Position numbers and translations under genes: made by a program
Assembly: GCF_028583425.1 (NCBI RefSeq)
Contig: NC_072801.1
Coordinates: 60,775,766-60,839,765, forward strand
Source of the DNA: Eublepharis macularius
Taxonomy: Eukaryota; Chordata; Lepidosauria; Squamata; Eublepharidae
Reading direction: 5' to 3'
Length of the DNA stretch: 64,000 nt
Part shown: positions 45,951 through 57,016 of the stretch, in pieces
Numbering within the stretch: the stretch's first letter is position 1
Layout: every line of letters starts with the position of its first letter
The notes under the pieces: generated by a model
What the model saw: only the letters and a program-made list of their open reading frames with translations
What the model was told of the DNA's origin: nothing
Databases searched by the model: none

Positions 45951-46892
45951 CCCTCTCACTCTCAGGGCCTCGTTCCTATCCTGTTTCTGCAGCAAGCCAG
46001 CAAGTTCTGCCACCACCACCGTGGTTAAGCTCAAAAATGGTGGTTGGGTCCACAGGCCAGAGCTGTGGACACCGTAACATCTAATTTGGTCCTTAGGCTG
46101 TAACTTGGTTGGCAGGAATAGTGTAGGCTGCTAGCGGATAGACAGTGTAACTGTGGAGCACCCCGGGGCATCAAAAATGAAGAGAGGCTTTTCCAAGCTA
46201 TCTGAGCAGGGACAGGGGCTGGTGGGGGTGGGGGGGTGGGACTTCCTTGGTGCTGAGCAGCATCAGCCAAACCTTTGGCTGCTTTATACCTTGTGGAGGG
46301 AGAGGCTTCTCACCTCAGCTCATGGCACACCTTTCTGTGCTGATGGGAGGAGCCAAGACAGTACTGTCTGGGAGTGCTGGCAGCCAGCAGGACTGCCTCG
46401 TAGGGTAACTTACACTAAAATGTAATAAATAATAAGTACATTGGTCCTTAATAAACATCGTTTGGCCTATACTTGGTGTCTTCATGTCAGGGTGTGGGAA
46501 TAATTCCCTTTTGCTGATTGTAACATGAGCTGTTGCCTTCAAGCGCCTGAGGTTGTGTGCTCTAACTTACAAAGCTGAAATAAACAAGTTTGTACTTATG
46601 GTGTCACAGAGCTTTTCACTTTTGAGAAGTACCCCTGTGGAATACCTCACAGGGTTGTTGTGAGGGGAAAATGTGGACAACCCCATCCTTGTATGCTACC
46701 CTGGGTTTCTTGGGGGAAGTGTGGGGAAATAGATGTGAGAAACTGAGGAAAAAATTATTAGATGGAGTGAACCAGTGGGACAAGCACTCAGTAGTTCCAC
46801 TCTGGCTTCAGCCATGAAAATTAGCTGAATGACAATTCATTGGAAATATCTTTAGTAAAAGATTTGCTTTAAATTGGTCGTAAACTAATTTT
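45951..46892. other. No recognisable gene
   Basis: May hold the 5' part of Gypsy element 3, but no gag frame or LTR could be read. CCTCACAGGGTTGTTGTGAG at about 46646 is a SINE body scrap. Confidence 0.45.
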
Positions 46893-46980
46893 CAGTGCAA
46901 TCCTAAGAAGAGTTACTACTGTTTAAGCCTATTGAAATCAATGGGCTTAGACTGGAGTAACTCTGCTTAGAATTGCACTG
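46893..46980. mobile_element. 88-bp near-perfect palindrome MITE (CAGTGCAATCC type)
   Basis: Runs from CAGTGCAATCCTAAG to CTTAGAATTGCACTG, with TTAAGCC/GGCTTAG at the centre. Diverged relatives lie at 3233-3324 and 5529-5610. Confidence 0.6.
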
Positions 46981-47039
46981 TTTTTTCACAAATCTCTGGA
47001 AAGTTTCTTTTGCCAGTTCTGAATCTATTCCTTATCAGC

Positions 47040-47145
47040 AGGATAAGGAACTCGCGTGAGGAAACGCGATATTTCGCATTTTCCCCGTCGCGATCCGGAA
47101 GAGGGCAGCATGAAGCGACTTAAGGTTAGTCATCTGGAATCGGCC
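47040..47145. mobile_element. Right-end fragment of a Harbinger-like element
   Basis: Ends CTGGAATCGGCC followed by CAG, as at 15.95 and 11.53 kb, and contains CG-rich GAAACGCGATATTTCGC. The left end was not found. Confidence 0.4.
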
Positions 47146-47626
47146 CAGTTCTAATATGATCAAAAGTTCTACTATTATCAAGTTCTAGTATTATCTCTGT
47201 ATGCTGAAGATTCACCTATAATTTATGTCTTGTTTTTAAACTAAAAAACCCTCAAAAATCTTTAAAATGTCATCGTAGGAAACCCTTCTAAGTTTGTAAT
47301 CTTTTTATGGTGCAGAATCACATCTTTCTAAGCACATTGACTTGAATGGACATGGAAAGGTGTCACTGCTGAGGACTGAAGGGTTGAATCCAACTTGATT
47401 TTCTGTTGATGAGACAGGGAGGAGAGGTCCCCTTTGACGACCTGAAAAGTAACATGGGAGTGGAGCTGTATTAAGGAGAACTGGGCAAGGTAGAGTGAAA
47501 AGCTGGCTGGATCCAACCCTAAGTGTGCAATCATATTTTAGAATATGAATCTGGATGCCACTTGTCTTTCTGTATCCTTTTCAGCTTTGGGCTATCCTTG
47601 TTTGAGACAAGATAACCAGGAGAATT

Positions 47627-47796
47627 GCTTACCTCCAGGTCTCCTGGAATTACAAATGATCTTCAGACTACAAAGATCAGTTCTCCCAGACAAAATGGCA
47701 GCTTTTGAGGGGCATTATACCCCACTGAAATCCCACCCTCCCCATGCTCCACCCTCAAATATCCAGGAATTTCTCAACCCAGAGTTGGCAACCCTA
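47627..47796. repeat. GGTTGCCAA dispersed repeat, copy 2 (opposite orientation)
   Basis: CTCCTGGAATTACAAATGATC, CCACCCTCCCCATGCTCCAC and AGAGTTGGCAACCCTA are the reverse of copy 1. Confidence 0.5.
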
Positions 47797-48734
47797 AACT
47801 AGAATCCTATTTTAAGTGTGGTTGCACCACTGACTTATATTATGGCACTTGTAGTATCCCTTTCTTTTTACTTGGAGAGAAGGGGGGAAAAACAGAAATA
47901 GTTAAAATCACCTAAGATAGTATTTTCTCTTCCTGCTATTGTACAAAGAACATTTTAGAAGCTTATTCTGTCTTCTCACAGTGATAAAATCTGACTAGCA
48001 CACTGCTGAAAATTGTGACATTAGTGGCATGCAAAGTGCGGTCTTAAAATTATTGATTTTTCCCTAGTTAAATATTTGCCATGTATTCATTTTATGAGAG
48101 TTACTGAACAATTGTGAAATGTGTACATTAACCATTGCATTTGAAATGTATCCAGACTTGTTCAAAACCAGTTCAAAGTTTTCTGAACTGGTTACGAAAC
48201 CATTTTTTTTAAAGTCAGTATGTGAACTGGAATATTTACAACAGGAGAGTTTAAAAATGCAAAAGAACCTGAAGAAATCCACATTTTTAATGGTCTTGTT
48301 AGAGTCCCATCCCAACTCTACCTTTTGGAAAGGCACAAATCAGTACAGAAATTGACTTTAGAGTTCTCTTACCTCAGAGCTTTGAATCCTCCAGTGCAAT
48401 GGGAGAGGAGGAAGGTGAAAGATAGAACACCCACTCATTACTACTCTCCCCTGCCCACGTGCAGAAACAGGGAAGCGTTGGGTATGTTCATGACATGAGC
48501 CCATTCCCAAGTCAACCTGTTCACTTAGTGAGCTGAATGTACACCCTAGAATGCTCCACAGAATCCTTTGCAACATATAAGATTTTTCAGGATAGCATGC
48601 AGACCGGTGAATGCGGAATGTGCTCTATGAAGGTGGATAGACAGTCTGAAATCTATGGCTTCCCATACAGGGAAGAAAAGGCAGTGTAAGTCGAGAATAG
48701 CGACGGACAAGACATGACAGGCAGAAATTCCAGA
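47797..48734. other. No recognisable gene
   Basis: A frame at 48119-48355 and one on the other strand at 48064-48336 overlap, with no known motif. Nothing else seen. Confidence 0.5.
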
Positions 48735-49070
48735 AAGGTAGTCATTTATTTATTGTTATATTTTTTAAAAATATTGATAAACCCACCTTTCTTCCAACAT
48801 CTGGGGCCCAAGGAAGCAACCAAATTAAAAAAAACACAATATCAATTATCAACACCCAATATTACCAGTAAAATTCCTTCAAAACACCTTCCAGAATAAT
48901 TAAAAAACAAAAACGATTGGGAACTCCTGTAGATATGATGGCAACGGGCAAGGAGTTACACAGTTAAGGGGTGCGTCGAAAAAGCCCTGCCCATGGATCC
49001 CTGCTAGTCTTGTCTTAGATAAGAACAGATTTCCACAGGAATGCCCTTCCGTTAATCTGGGGTAGAGGAG
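48735..49070. repeat. LINE-tail-like dispersed repeat
   Basis: TTTATTTATTGTTATATTTT, CCCACCTTTCTTCC and TGGGGCCCAAGGAAGCAACC are the usual TTTATTTATTT...CCACCTTTCT reptile repeat. Similar short pieces occur at 39283-39350 and 62144-62185. Confidence 0.4.
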
Positions 49071-49617
49071 CCATGGGAAATGTGGCAACCAAGTGGAGCT
49101 CCAAAATGGCAATGCAGGTACAGAGTCCGGGATGGCCAACTTTATCCAGCAGGAGATACTCTTAGATGTGTTTGCTGGTGGTTGTGGTTACTACCCAGTT
49201 TGTTTTTGATGTCCCCCAGGAGTCAGGGGAAAGAGGTGGCATCACTGTGCATCACTGACAACTGTGGCACTTTTCAACCCCCAGGAACCTGAAGAAACGA
49301 GGTTTGCAAGTCCATCTCTTCACAACTGCCATGGTATCAGCACTTTAATGTGTGGGGCCTCCCTGTGACAAAGGGTGTGGGGTTAGGCGGCACTAGATCA
49401 ATGTAATCTTTATGCTTACTTTTCAGATTTGTCCTAAGAAACTTAATGAAGCTCTACTTCAAGGATGCAGCAACACTGTCACCTCCCAGGGAGGCTCAAA
49501 TCAAGAATGGGGATGAGGAGGAGGAAGAAGAGCACAAGGAGGGGGAAAGTTGCAGGTTCACTGCTGAGGACCGTCAATAGCTGAGTTCTTTGTGTTGGTT
49601 CTTACCTGCTCTATCAC
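49071..49617. other. Intron or upstream region of the fucosyltransferase gene
   Basis: No coding signal. A purine-rich stretch (GATGAGGAGGAGGAAGAAGA, about 49513-49532) is the only notable feature. Upstream UTR exons, if any, were not recognised. Confidence 0.45.
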
Positions 49618-49639
49618 TCCATTTTGCTCTTTCTGTAGG
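49618..49639 (+). promoter_or_regulatory. 3' splice site before the fucosyltransferase coding exon
   Basis: A pyrimidine-rich run (CCATTTTGCTCTTTCTGTAG) ends in AG at 49637-49638. The first initiation codon after it, at 49658, gives the protein start expected for a FUT1/FUT2 signal-anchor. The upstream non-coding exon(s) and promoter could not be located with confidence. Confidence 0.7.
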
Positions 49640-50725
49640 TGCCCTCATTTTGGAACTATGTATCTTCCAGAAAGACGCCTCTTCAGTCAACCATCCCTTG
49701 TGATCTGTCTGGTTTTCTTTAGCCTTCTGTCTCTCTCCACATTTTTGCACCTGCAGAAAAACAATTATTACCCATGGTGGAGGATCAGTATAAAAAACAC
49801 ATCTACCCTCCCAGACCACAAACCCACTTCCTTCCTCAACACAACTCCCGGAACACCCACAAAGAACTTGGATAGAGGGATGTGGACAGTGAACTCTATC
49901 GGGCGTTTGGGAAACCAGATGGGAGAATATGCCACCCTCTATGCCTTAGCCAAGCTCAACGGGCATCAAGCCTACATCCTTCCAGCGATGCACCAGTATC
50001 TGGCACCAATATTCAAGATCACTTTGCCTGTGGTCCCTTCTGAATTGGTTGGCAAAATCCCCTGGAGAAACTATAATCTCCATGACTGGATGTCAGAGGA
50101 GTATCGTCACATCCAGGGCAAGTATGTGCGGCTAACAGGCTATCCTTGTTCTTTCACTTTTTATGACCACATCCGCCAGGAGATACTTCAGGAGTTCACT
50201 TTCCATGACTACATCAAAGAGGACACCAACCAATACCTTCTGCAGCTGCGGGGGCAGCGCAAGGAGGTCACATACATTGGAGTGCATGTCCGGAGAGGGG
50301 ATTATGTGAATGTAATGCCCAATGTCTGGAAAGGTGTAGTGGCTGACAAAGATTATCTGGAGAAAGCCATGAATTATTTCAGAGAGAAATACCATGACGC
50401 CATCTTTGTAGTGGTCAGCAATGGGATGGATTGGTGCAAGCAGAACATTAATGCATCCAGGGGTGATGTTTATTTTGCCGGCGATGGGCGGGAATCATCC
50501 CCAGGAAGGGATTTTGCACTAATTGCCCACTGCAATCATACAATAATGACAATTGGTACCTTTGGCATCTGGGCCGGCTACCTGGTTGGCGGAGAGACGG
50601 TTTACTTGGCCAACTACACCCTCCCGGACTCACCATTCCTCAAGGTGTTTAAGCCATCTGCAGCCTTCTTGCCTGAATGGATTGGGATCCCAGCTGACCT
50701 TTCTCCTCTACTACCCAAGTCTTAA
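49639..50725 (+). CDS. FUT2: Galactoside alpha-1,2-fucosyltransferase, FUT2-like (coding exon; ATG at 49658)
   Basis: Predicted Golgi type II enzyme of family GT11. It transfers fucose from GDP-fucose to the 2-OH of terminal galactose to make H antigen. From the ATG at 49658 it encodes 355 residues, close to the FUT1/FUT2 size. Visible parts: short cytosolic tail; signal-anchor about residues 13-32 ([21 protein letters not shown] region); [19 protein letters not shown] in the early catalytic domain; the GT11 nucleotide-sugar motif VHVRRGDYV at 209-217; [17 protein letters not shown] at 281-297 followed by [12 protein letters not shown]; and a C-terminus ending [10 protein letters not shown]-glycosylation sequons include INAS, CNHT and ANYT. 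An in-frame upstream ATG at 49592 is rejected: a pyrimidine-rich tract ending CTGTAG at 49638 is a good 3' splice site, so the exon starts at 49639 with a 19-base 5' UTR. Uninterrupted coding sequence in one exon fits the family. FUT1 or SEC1-like orthology cannot be excluded; FUT2 is chosen from the C-terminal wording. Confidence 0.93.
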
Positions 50726-51152
50726 CTTAGGTGCAGGTGCAGGTCTGTAAATCTAGGAACTGATCCCACCAGGCATGTATGTCAGACGAGATGTTCAAAA
50801 GTTGTCCTAGCAGGAAACTAGACAATCTACTGTATTGGTTCCTGTTTAAGAACTTCCTTGGACCTTTGGAGATGGAGAGAGCCCCTTATACTGACCCCTC
50901 TATTGACATTCATAAATTTTTCCAGGAAACACAAGGCACTATTCACACAATCTTAAACTAGTTTAATTGTCATTTCTTTTTCCTTAGGGATTCTTGGAAC
51001 TGTAGTTCTGTAAGTAAGGATTTGGGGAATGTTTTACAATAACAGAGCAAAAAGAACAAAAAGACAACAGTGCAGTGGGAGAAAGAATAGTTTTATTCCA
51101 TTATACTGCCCCTATGTGTTTTGCCGATGTTTCTTCAGTGGTATAAATAAAA
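50726..51152 (+). other. Likely 3' UTR of the fucosyltransferase gene, running into a repeat
   Basis: About 420 bases after the stop codon carry no reading frame. The first good AATAAA hexamer is at 51146-51151, inside a Penelope-like repeat remnant, so the natural poly(A) signal may be repeat-derived or lie elsewhere. This is inference only. Confidence 0.35.
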
Positions 51153-51290
51153 ACAAGAATTAACATATTGTCATTTTAAAAAATCAAAACAGGCTGTAAA
51201 AGAGAGTGCACACTGAGCATGTGAAGTGCATACATGAATACTGAACTACACCTCCCAGAGAATGTTACAGATACTATACAGGCGCAATGC
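51030..51290 (-). mobile_element. Possible Penelope-like remnant downstream of the fucosyltransferase gene
   Basis: On the minus strand 51111-51141 reads CACTGAAGAAACATCGGC followed by AAAACACATAGG, a degraded form of the CTGAAGA...GAAACACATAGG pattern. The flanks are A/T-rich and contain AATAAA on the plus strand. The assignment rests on pattern only. Confidence 0.35.
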
Positions 51291-51599
51291 GCCATTGGAA
51301 ACATGAATCTTAAAACAAATTCGGTACACATCACTCCTAGACTTTCACAAGTTAGAAAGATACGTATAAAACTAGCCTGTATAATAGTATCCAGCGGTTC
51401 CTACAGAAATAGAATTTCAGGCAGAGAAGTGCACTGGTCTGACTCGCATATGAAATAACAGTTTCAGATTCTTCAGTCTCAGGATCCAGGTGTAGGGGAC
51501 GTAAGATGGAATAAAACTATTTCCCCCTGTGGATCGTTTTTTAAAATTCTTTTGCTCTGTCTTTGGTGTGGCTCTCTTCTCCTGTGTTACAAGGACAAA

Positions 51600-51820
51600 G
51601 GTCATCTGAAAAGCCCTGTTAGATCAGACCAATAGTCCATTGTCCAGCATCCTGTTTTCCAAAGTGGCCAAATCAGAAGGCATGGGAGCCAAAGGCTCTC
51701 CCTGTTTTTGCACCCCAGGAAAGGTCCACTGCTTTCCGATTAACATTGCATCTCCCCACACTTGAAGAACATGCGCCAAGGCATCCTGCGTAGAAAGCCT
51801 CTTAGCCAACATGTGTAATA
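51600..51820 (-). repeat. Dispersed reptile repeat (AGATCAGACCAATAGTCCAT)
   Basis: CTGTTAGATCAGACCAATAG, CCATTGTCCAGCATCCTG and GTGGCCAAATCAGAAGGC are typical of an abundant reptile interspersed repeat. The class was not determined. Confidence 0.45.
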
Positions 51821-52189
51821 GGCACTAAGGGGGACCTAATCCTTCATGTATTTGTCTAATTAACCTGTGGAAGCAAATTCCATGTTACTTATGTCTTGTG
51901 TGAAGAAGTATGTAATTGCACTTTCAGCACTTTCAGGATAGTTTGGGGAAAACAAGCCCCATTAAAAATAGGTTGGAAACCTGTTCACATTTGTAGTGTG
52001 AATGGGAACTTTCACTCTGCAGTAAGAGTCAGGTTCGGTTCCTTGCTGATGGCTAAGCAAATGGGCAAGGGAGGGAAAAATAACACCTGAAAAGCAATTT
52101 TGAGCCTGATCAGAGCAACATAAAAAAGCCATTGGATAAAAGATGCTGCTTCAGAACAGGCTACATGGGTACGGTCCTATTGTTATTGG

Positions 52190-53180
52190 AATTGGTCTCC
52201 TTGTGAGTAAGAGAGGGGAATTAGTGGCAAGGAGAAGGCTATGCGAGAGGGGTAACAAGCAAGATCCTCCACCAATTTTTACAGGATCATCTCCGTAAGG
52301 AAACTAATGAGAGATGGGTGTTTTCCAAATAAAGAATGGTTTTATTTAAAAGGGGGAAACTCACACAACAAGAGGCAAATAAACAGTTTTCACAAGCACA
52401 CAAGAATCCAAGGAAAGCAGTGAGAAAAAATGGGAATAGATTGCAGGATTTTCAAGTGGTAGTTACTAATTAGAGGACTAGAGTAGTTCGCAGAGGAAGA
52501 GGGCTTCAAACAGTCAGCATTTTCAACCAGGAGAAGCTCAAAGAGACCCTGAGGGCACTACGCTTGAGCCCCAGTAAGCATGTACAATTTGACTGGTGCA
52601 AAGCCAGTATTCTTACAGGATAAATCATAGCTGGGGGCTGGAGAGTGACTTCAGCCACTAAGACAAAAACCTTAATGGTTGTTTCTTGGGATGGACAAAA
52701 GGCTTGAGTACTTTGATTGGTGCTGCTGGGGTGCGACAAAAGAGTTAGACTGACTTCTCCTGGTGTCTTACAAAGAAACTACAGTTAATTAAATACTCCC
52801 CCAGAGCTGGCTGATGAATTTAGAGTTTTGATTAAATGTTCCCAGGAACAGTTTTAAACGTATCAGAGCTGATGGATGGCCCTAGATTGTGGGATAGGAT
52901 CTAATCAATGGGAAGAGGGGACACTGGAATGTCTAATGGGAGGTGACTCAACAGCACCTTTCTTGCCAGGGATAGCATGTCTGCAGCTTGGGAGGGCAGG
53001 AACTAATCACACCCAGTCACTTGGCATGTACTCCCATTCCATTTATGGTTCACTGGCAATACTCTGCTCAGCCGGGTAGCTTGCTAATGCAGCTTGAATC
53101 ACATTAGTTACAGTGGCTTATGATTTTATATCATAAGTAGCTATTAAAACAGCGGTGGCTAGACGAACTGCTCACACTAT
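52190..53180 (-). repeat. LTR-like repeat, copy B
   Basis: Aligns with copy A from (C/T)CTCCTTG(C/T)GAGTAAGAG through ACTGCTCACA, with many substitutions and short indels. Matching landmarks include GGCTATGCGAGAGGG, ACAAGAGGCAAATAAAC and CAAGCACACA. It is in the same orientation as copy A; the fucosyltransferase gene lies between the two. Confidence 0.5.
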
Positions 53181-53194
53181 CGTCTTTATGGAAT

Positions 53195-53385
53195 GAACAT
53201 ATGTAGCTGCCTATTCTTGAATCAGACCTCTGGCTCACTCATCTTGCTCAAGATTTGTTTACTGTAACTGGCAGGGGGTCTGCACGGTTTCTCCCAGCCT
53301 GGATACCCAAGATCCTTTGATGGGAGATATCTCAGATTGAATCTGGGACTTTGTATATAAAGTACACACTGTGACTGAAATTTCT
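53195..53385 (-). repeat. tRNA-derived SINE, type B, minus strand
   Basis: Reverse complement of the same family: TGAATCAGACCTCTGGCTCA, TTGTTTACTGTAACTGGCAG and ATTGAATCTGGGACTTTGTA. The tRNA-like head is at the high-coordinate end. Confidence 0.65.
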
Positions 53386-53917
53386 GAGTCTTCCCTGTAT
53401 AGTGTGATGAGAACCAGAGGAATTTGTTAGCTCAAGCCTCCAAGCATAGCTGCTTTCTATGCACAGGATCCCAGATTCTAAATATCCCTTTTCAAAGGTA
53501 AATAAAATAAAGGCATGATTCTCAGTTTTATTTGAACTCCAAGAGAACAGAAAAGAGAATATCGCTGTGTTGTGGGACAAAACTTGTGTATTTTGTGTAT
53601 GGACCTCCCAAGAAGTTTAAGAAAAAAGCAGGCATGTGGGTTAGTTAAGTTGGGCTGGAAGCAAGGCACAGCGGATGTGACTATGCTTTCCCCCTCATGC
53701 TGATTTCTTGACCCGCCAGGGCCCTGTGGAACTCACAAATGAGTTGTGAGGTCTCCTCCTCAGCTCCTGCATGTGTGGTGTCCAGTTAGCATCAGGACTG
53801 TGAACTGTGTACGTGGATAAGGGACTTCAGCCTTCCACCTCCTTTTTTCTAGCATGAAACAGTCCCAGAGGGGACTATGAGTCTGTTGAGGAAATAAACA
53901 TGTATTCTAGGGAACAT

Positions 53918-54148
53918 GCAGTGTGGCATACTGGTTACAGTGTCGGACTAGGATCTGGGAGACCCAGGTTCAAATCTCCACTGCGCCATGGAAGCTCACT
54001 GGGTGATCTTGGGCCAGTCACCCACTCTCAGCCTAACCCACCTCATAGGGTTATTCTAAGAATAAAATGGAGGGAAGCAGAACTACGTGAGCTGCTTTGG
54101 GTCCCATTGTTGGACTATAAATGAAGTGATCAAAAAAATTAAAATAAT
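53918..54148 (+). repeat. tRNA-derived SINE, type A, copy 4 (well preserved)
   Basis: GTGTGGCATACTGGTTACAG, GTTCAAATCTCC, GGGCCAGTCACCCACTCTCA and CTGCTTTGGGTCCCATTGTT in order. Confidence 0.78.
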
Positions 54149-55298
54149 ACATGTGTCCCCCCAAATAGTGTTCCTTGGGGCTGCTTCAGAATGGGAAAAA
54201 TGTGTCTGAGCGAGGGAGGTTGAAGTCTTTTCTTCCAGTCCGCTGTGGTCCTGATCCTAACTGGACAAGAAAACCAGACAAGTTCCTGAAAAAACACTAT
54301 TGGACAGAAGCTGAATATATTTTAGATGTGTGCTGTTTTAAGCAAACCCTCCAGATGTTCAAAGATCAAAACTTTCAGCTCATTTAAGGAAAAAAATATC
54401 ATGGAAAGGAGTTTTTACATTTGAAAGACCCATTGTAGTTCCGATTATGAATGGCGGAGCAGGCGGATACACATGTACAGGCTTATTATCTGCAGATGGA
54501 TCTTTTAAGCACCTGATGTGTATTACTAGGGTCCTGGTAGACACGCCAACAAGGAGTTGACCTGTGGTGTTAAAGTTGTTGCATATTCCAGTGAGGAAGA
54601 TGTGATAGCCTGTTGCAGGGTGTGTATGTTTTGTGTGAAAACACACATTTATTGTAAAGTAAGCCAACTTTGTCAGATGCAGTGAGGTGAATCTTCAGTA
54701 AGATATTTTATACACATATAGAGAAAAGAAAAAAAATGTGAATGGGAGGTTGAAATGCCTGGCTTGTGCCATGCAAATAAACACAGTGGTCGTTCACAGC
54801 AAATGCAACTGGTGATTACGCGTACTACTAGATTATGCTGAGCAACTTAACACCTAATGCACTGGCCAAACCTCTTGGCTTTTTAATTGATTGATTCATT
54901 CTAATTCATCAATTACTTTTTGGGATTTGAAGTTCCTTTGTTGGAGAATGCTGACTTTCAGGTTTGCAAGGGAACATGGTGGAAGATGGAAAATGTTCAC
55001 CAGCTGCTTTGAACGTTGTCTTGGTTTGTGTTGTTTCACAGCATCCTTAGCCATTTGTTCCATGACTGCAACTTCATGACCTGACGCTTTTGCAAGGGGA
55101 CTGATCCTAGCCGCTATTGTTTCACAGCAGGGGTGGCTATAAAACTTTAAGACTGTACCACACAATTATTGTGCAATTAGATATGGAAATGCCACAACAC
55201 AGAGAATCCCATGACCTGTAGTGCTGCACTTGTGTAAGGGTCCTGCATCTGATTATATTCAGTGCCCCCTCCCTACTGCACACTGAAGAACTGAATGG
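54149..55298. other. No recognisable gene
   Basis: Short frames only, in both strands; AT-rich. Confidence 0.5.
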
Positions 55299-55512
55299 AG
55301 AGCCAGTGTGGTGCAGTAGCTAGAATGGTGGGTTAGGATCTGGGAGATCCAGGTTCAAATCCCAAATCTGCTATGGGAATTCACTGGGTGGCTTTGAGCC
55401 AGTCACTTTCAGGAGTGTTGATGTGAGAATTAAACGGAGGAGAAGAGAACAATGGTGTAAGCTATTTCAGGTTCCCATTGGTGAGAAAAGTGGATAATTA
55501 ATAAATAAAAGT
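55299..55512 (+). repeat. tRNA-derived SINE, type A, copy 5
   Basis: GAGCCAGTGTGGTGCAGTAG, GGTTCAAATCCC and TTTGAGCCAGTCAC, with an AATTAATAAATAAA tail. Internal deletion after the CAGTCAC box. Confidence 0.75.
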
Positions 55513-57016
55513 GAAACTGGTGAACTAGAAGGCTATGGCTTGTCATTGTTTCTTTGAGATTATTCCTATCTGATAACCGCTGAATCAATGAACCAATGAT
55601 TCAGCGGTTTGAACTGGAATGGCTGAGCTGTAAACTGAAGAAACAGGGCTGCCTAATAGCAAACTGAGCCACTGCTCTAACTGGCAACAGCTGCCCTCTT
55701 TCCTAGCACCATCTACCTGAGATCCTTTAGCTAAAGATGGCACAAAAATGGGACCATCTGGACTGAAAAGACATGGTCTAACACCGAGCCGTTCACCTGA
55801 GGACTTGGAGGATGCTGGTGATGGTCAAATGAGCCCTTTCTCCACCCGCTTCCCATAGTACTGAGATCTAAACCCCTTTCACTGTCCCTCAAAGAGTGAT
55901 GCATTCTTTAGTTGAAATCCTGGAAAGGTGGGGGGGGGGACATTCATTCCAATGAGATTATCCAGTTAGGTTTTAAGAAAATGATGGGAACTGGTAGATG
56001 GTCTCAATGGGAAATGCAAACAATTCCCCGATGAGCCATATTAAGGGAGATTTTTTTTTTAAAATCCATCTTACTGGGGTGAAATATGGGAAGCATTTGA
56101 GTCCTGCCTGGTTTGGACTTGATATTTTGTGGATGCTGCCCAATAGAGACGGGGTTCTCACTGACAACACAGGCTGTATCTCTGTGTGCAAGGAGCCACT
56201 GGTAAAAGGGAAGGACCATCTTAATATTTTCTCTCCCCGTGTTTTTATTAATACATCAGAAATAAAACAGCTTAAAAATAAACAGAAAACTCAAACTATA
56301 TTTTAAAAAAATCCCAGTTCTTCACAACTCTCACAGCAGCAGCATTGTGAAGGAGTTCTGGAACTCTGAGGCACTCTTGTAAATAAATTTTTTTCCGGTT
56401 TTTTTTTTTTAACTGTAGGCTGGCTTTGGACCGTTTCATATACTTAATCATTTGCTGTCAGTCTAGGATTTGAAGCTGCTGTTCTGGATTGAGACAGTAG
56501 GTGGCGGTATAGGCACATGATTCAATTAACTCTGGTGGTCTGGCAGTAGAAGATCTTATTTCCAGGCAAGTTTAATACCAAAGATTTCTGCTGAAGCAGA
56601 TTCAAGTCCAATTACTGAAAAATATCTTGAAGCAATATCTTTTCTAAGGAAAATATTTTTGAGGTGGCTTGTGACAGTGTTCCTGTTTTCAGAATTAATC
56701 ATGATGATATCTGATTGCTTGTTGCTAAATCACGGTTTTGTTAGCTTCAGATAAGAAGCTAGTCGAGAACCCACACTGCACGCAATTCCACACTTAGCTG
56801 GGGACAGGGTGACAAATATATTAATTTGGTTCGTTTTCTTCTCTCCCAAAGCCTACGTAAGGAGAACAGCCAAACACAAGTAAAATCAGTTGGGAAAATG
56901 TCCTATGAATGCAAAAAGATTACCCAGGGACAAAGCCCACATTTGATCTTATAACCAGAAAACGTTTATCTAGAATAGTAAAAAGATCCACTCATCTTCC
57001 TGTCTGTTGCAAATAT
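55513..57016. other. No recognisable gene
   Basis: Frames at 55973-56306 on both strands overlap and have no motif. A 16-bp palindrome TGAATCAATGAACCAATGATTCA-like lies near 55582-55604. Confidence 0.45.

Noticed and set aside
51111-51141. Hammerhead fold in the 51-kb remnant
   Set aside because: GAAA is replaced by CAAAA and stem II does not pair well; kept only as a repeat remnant.
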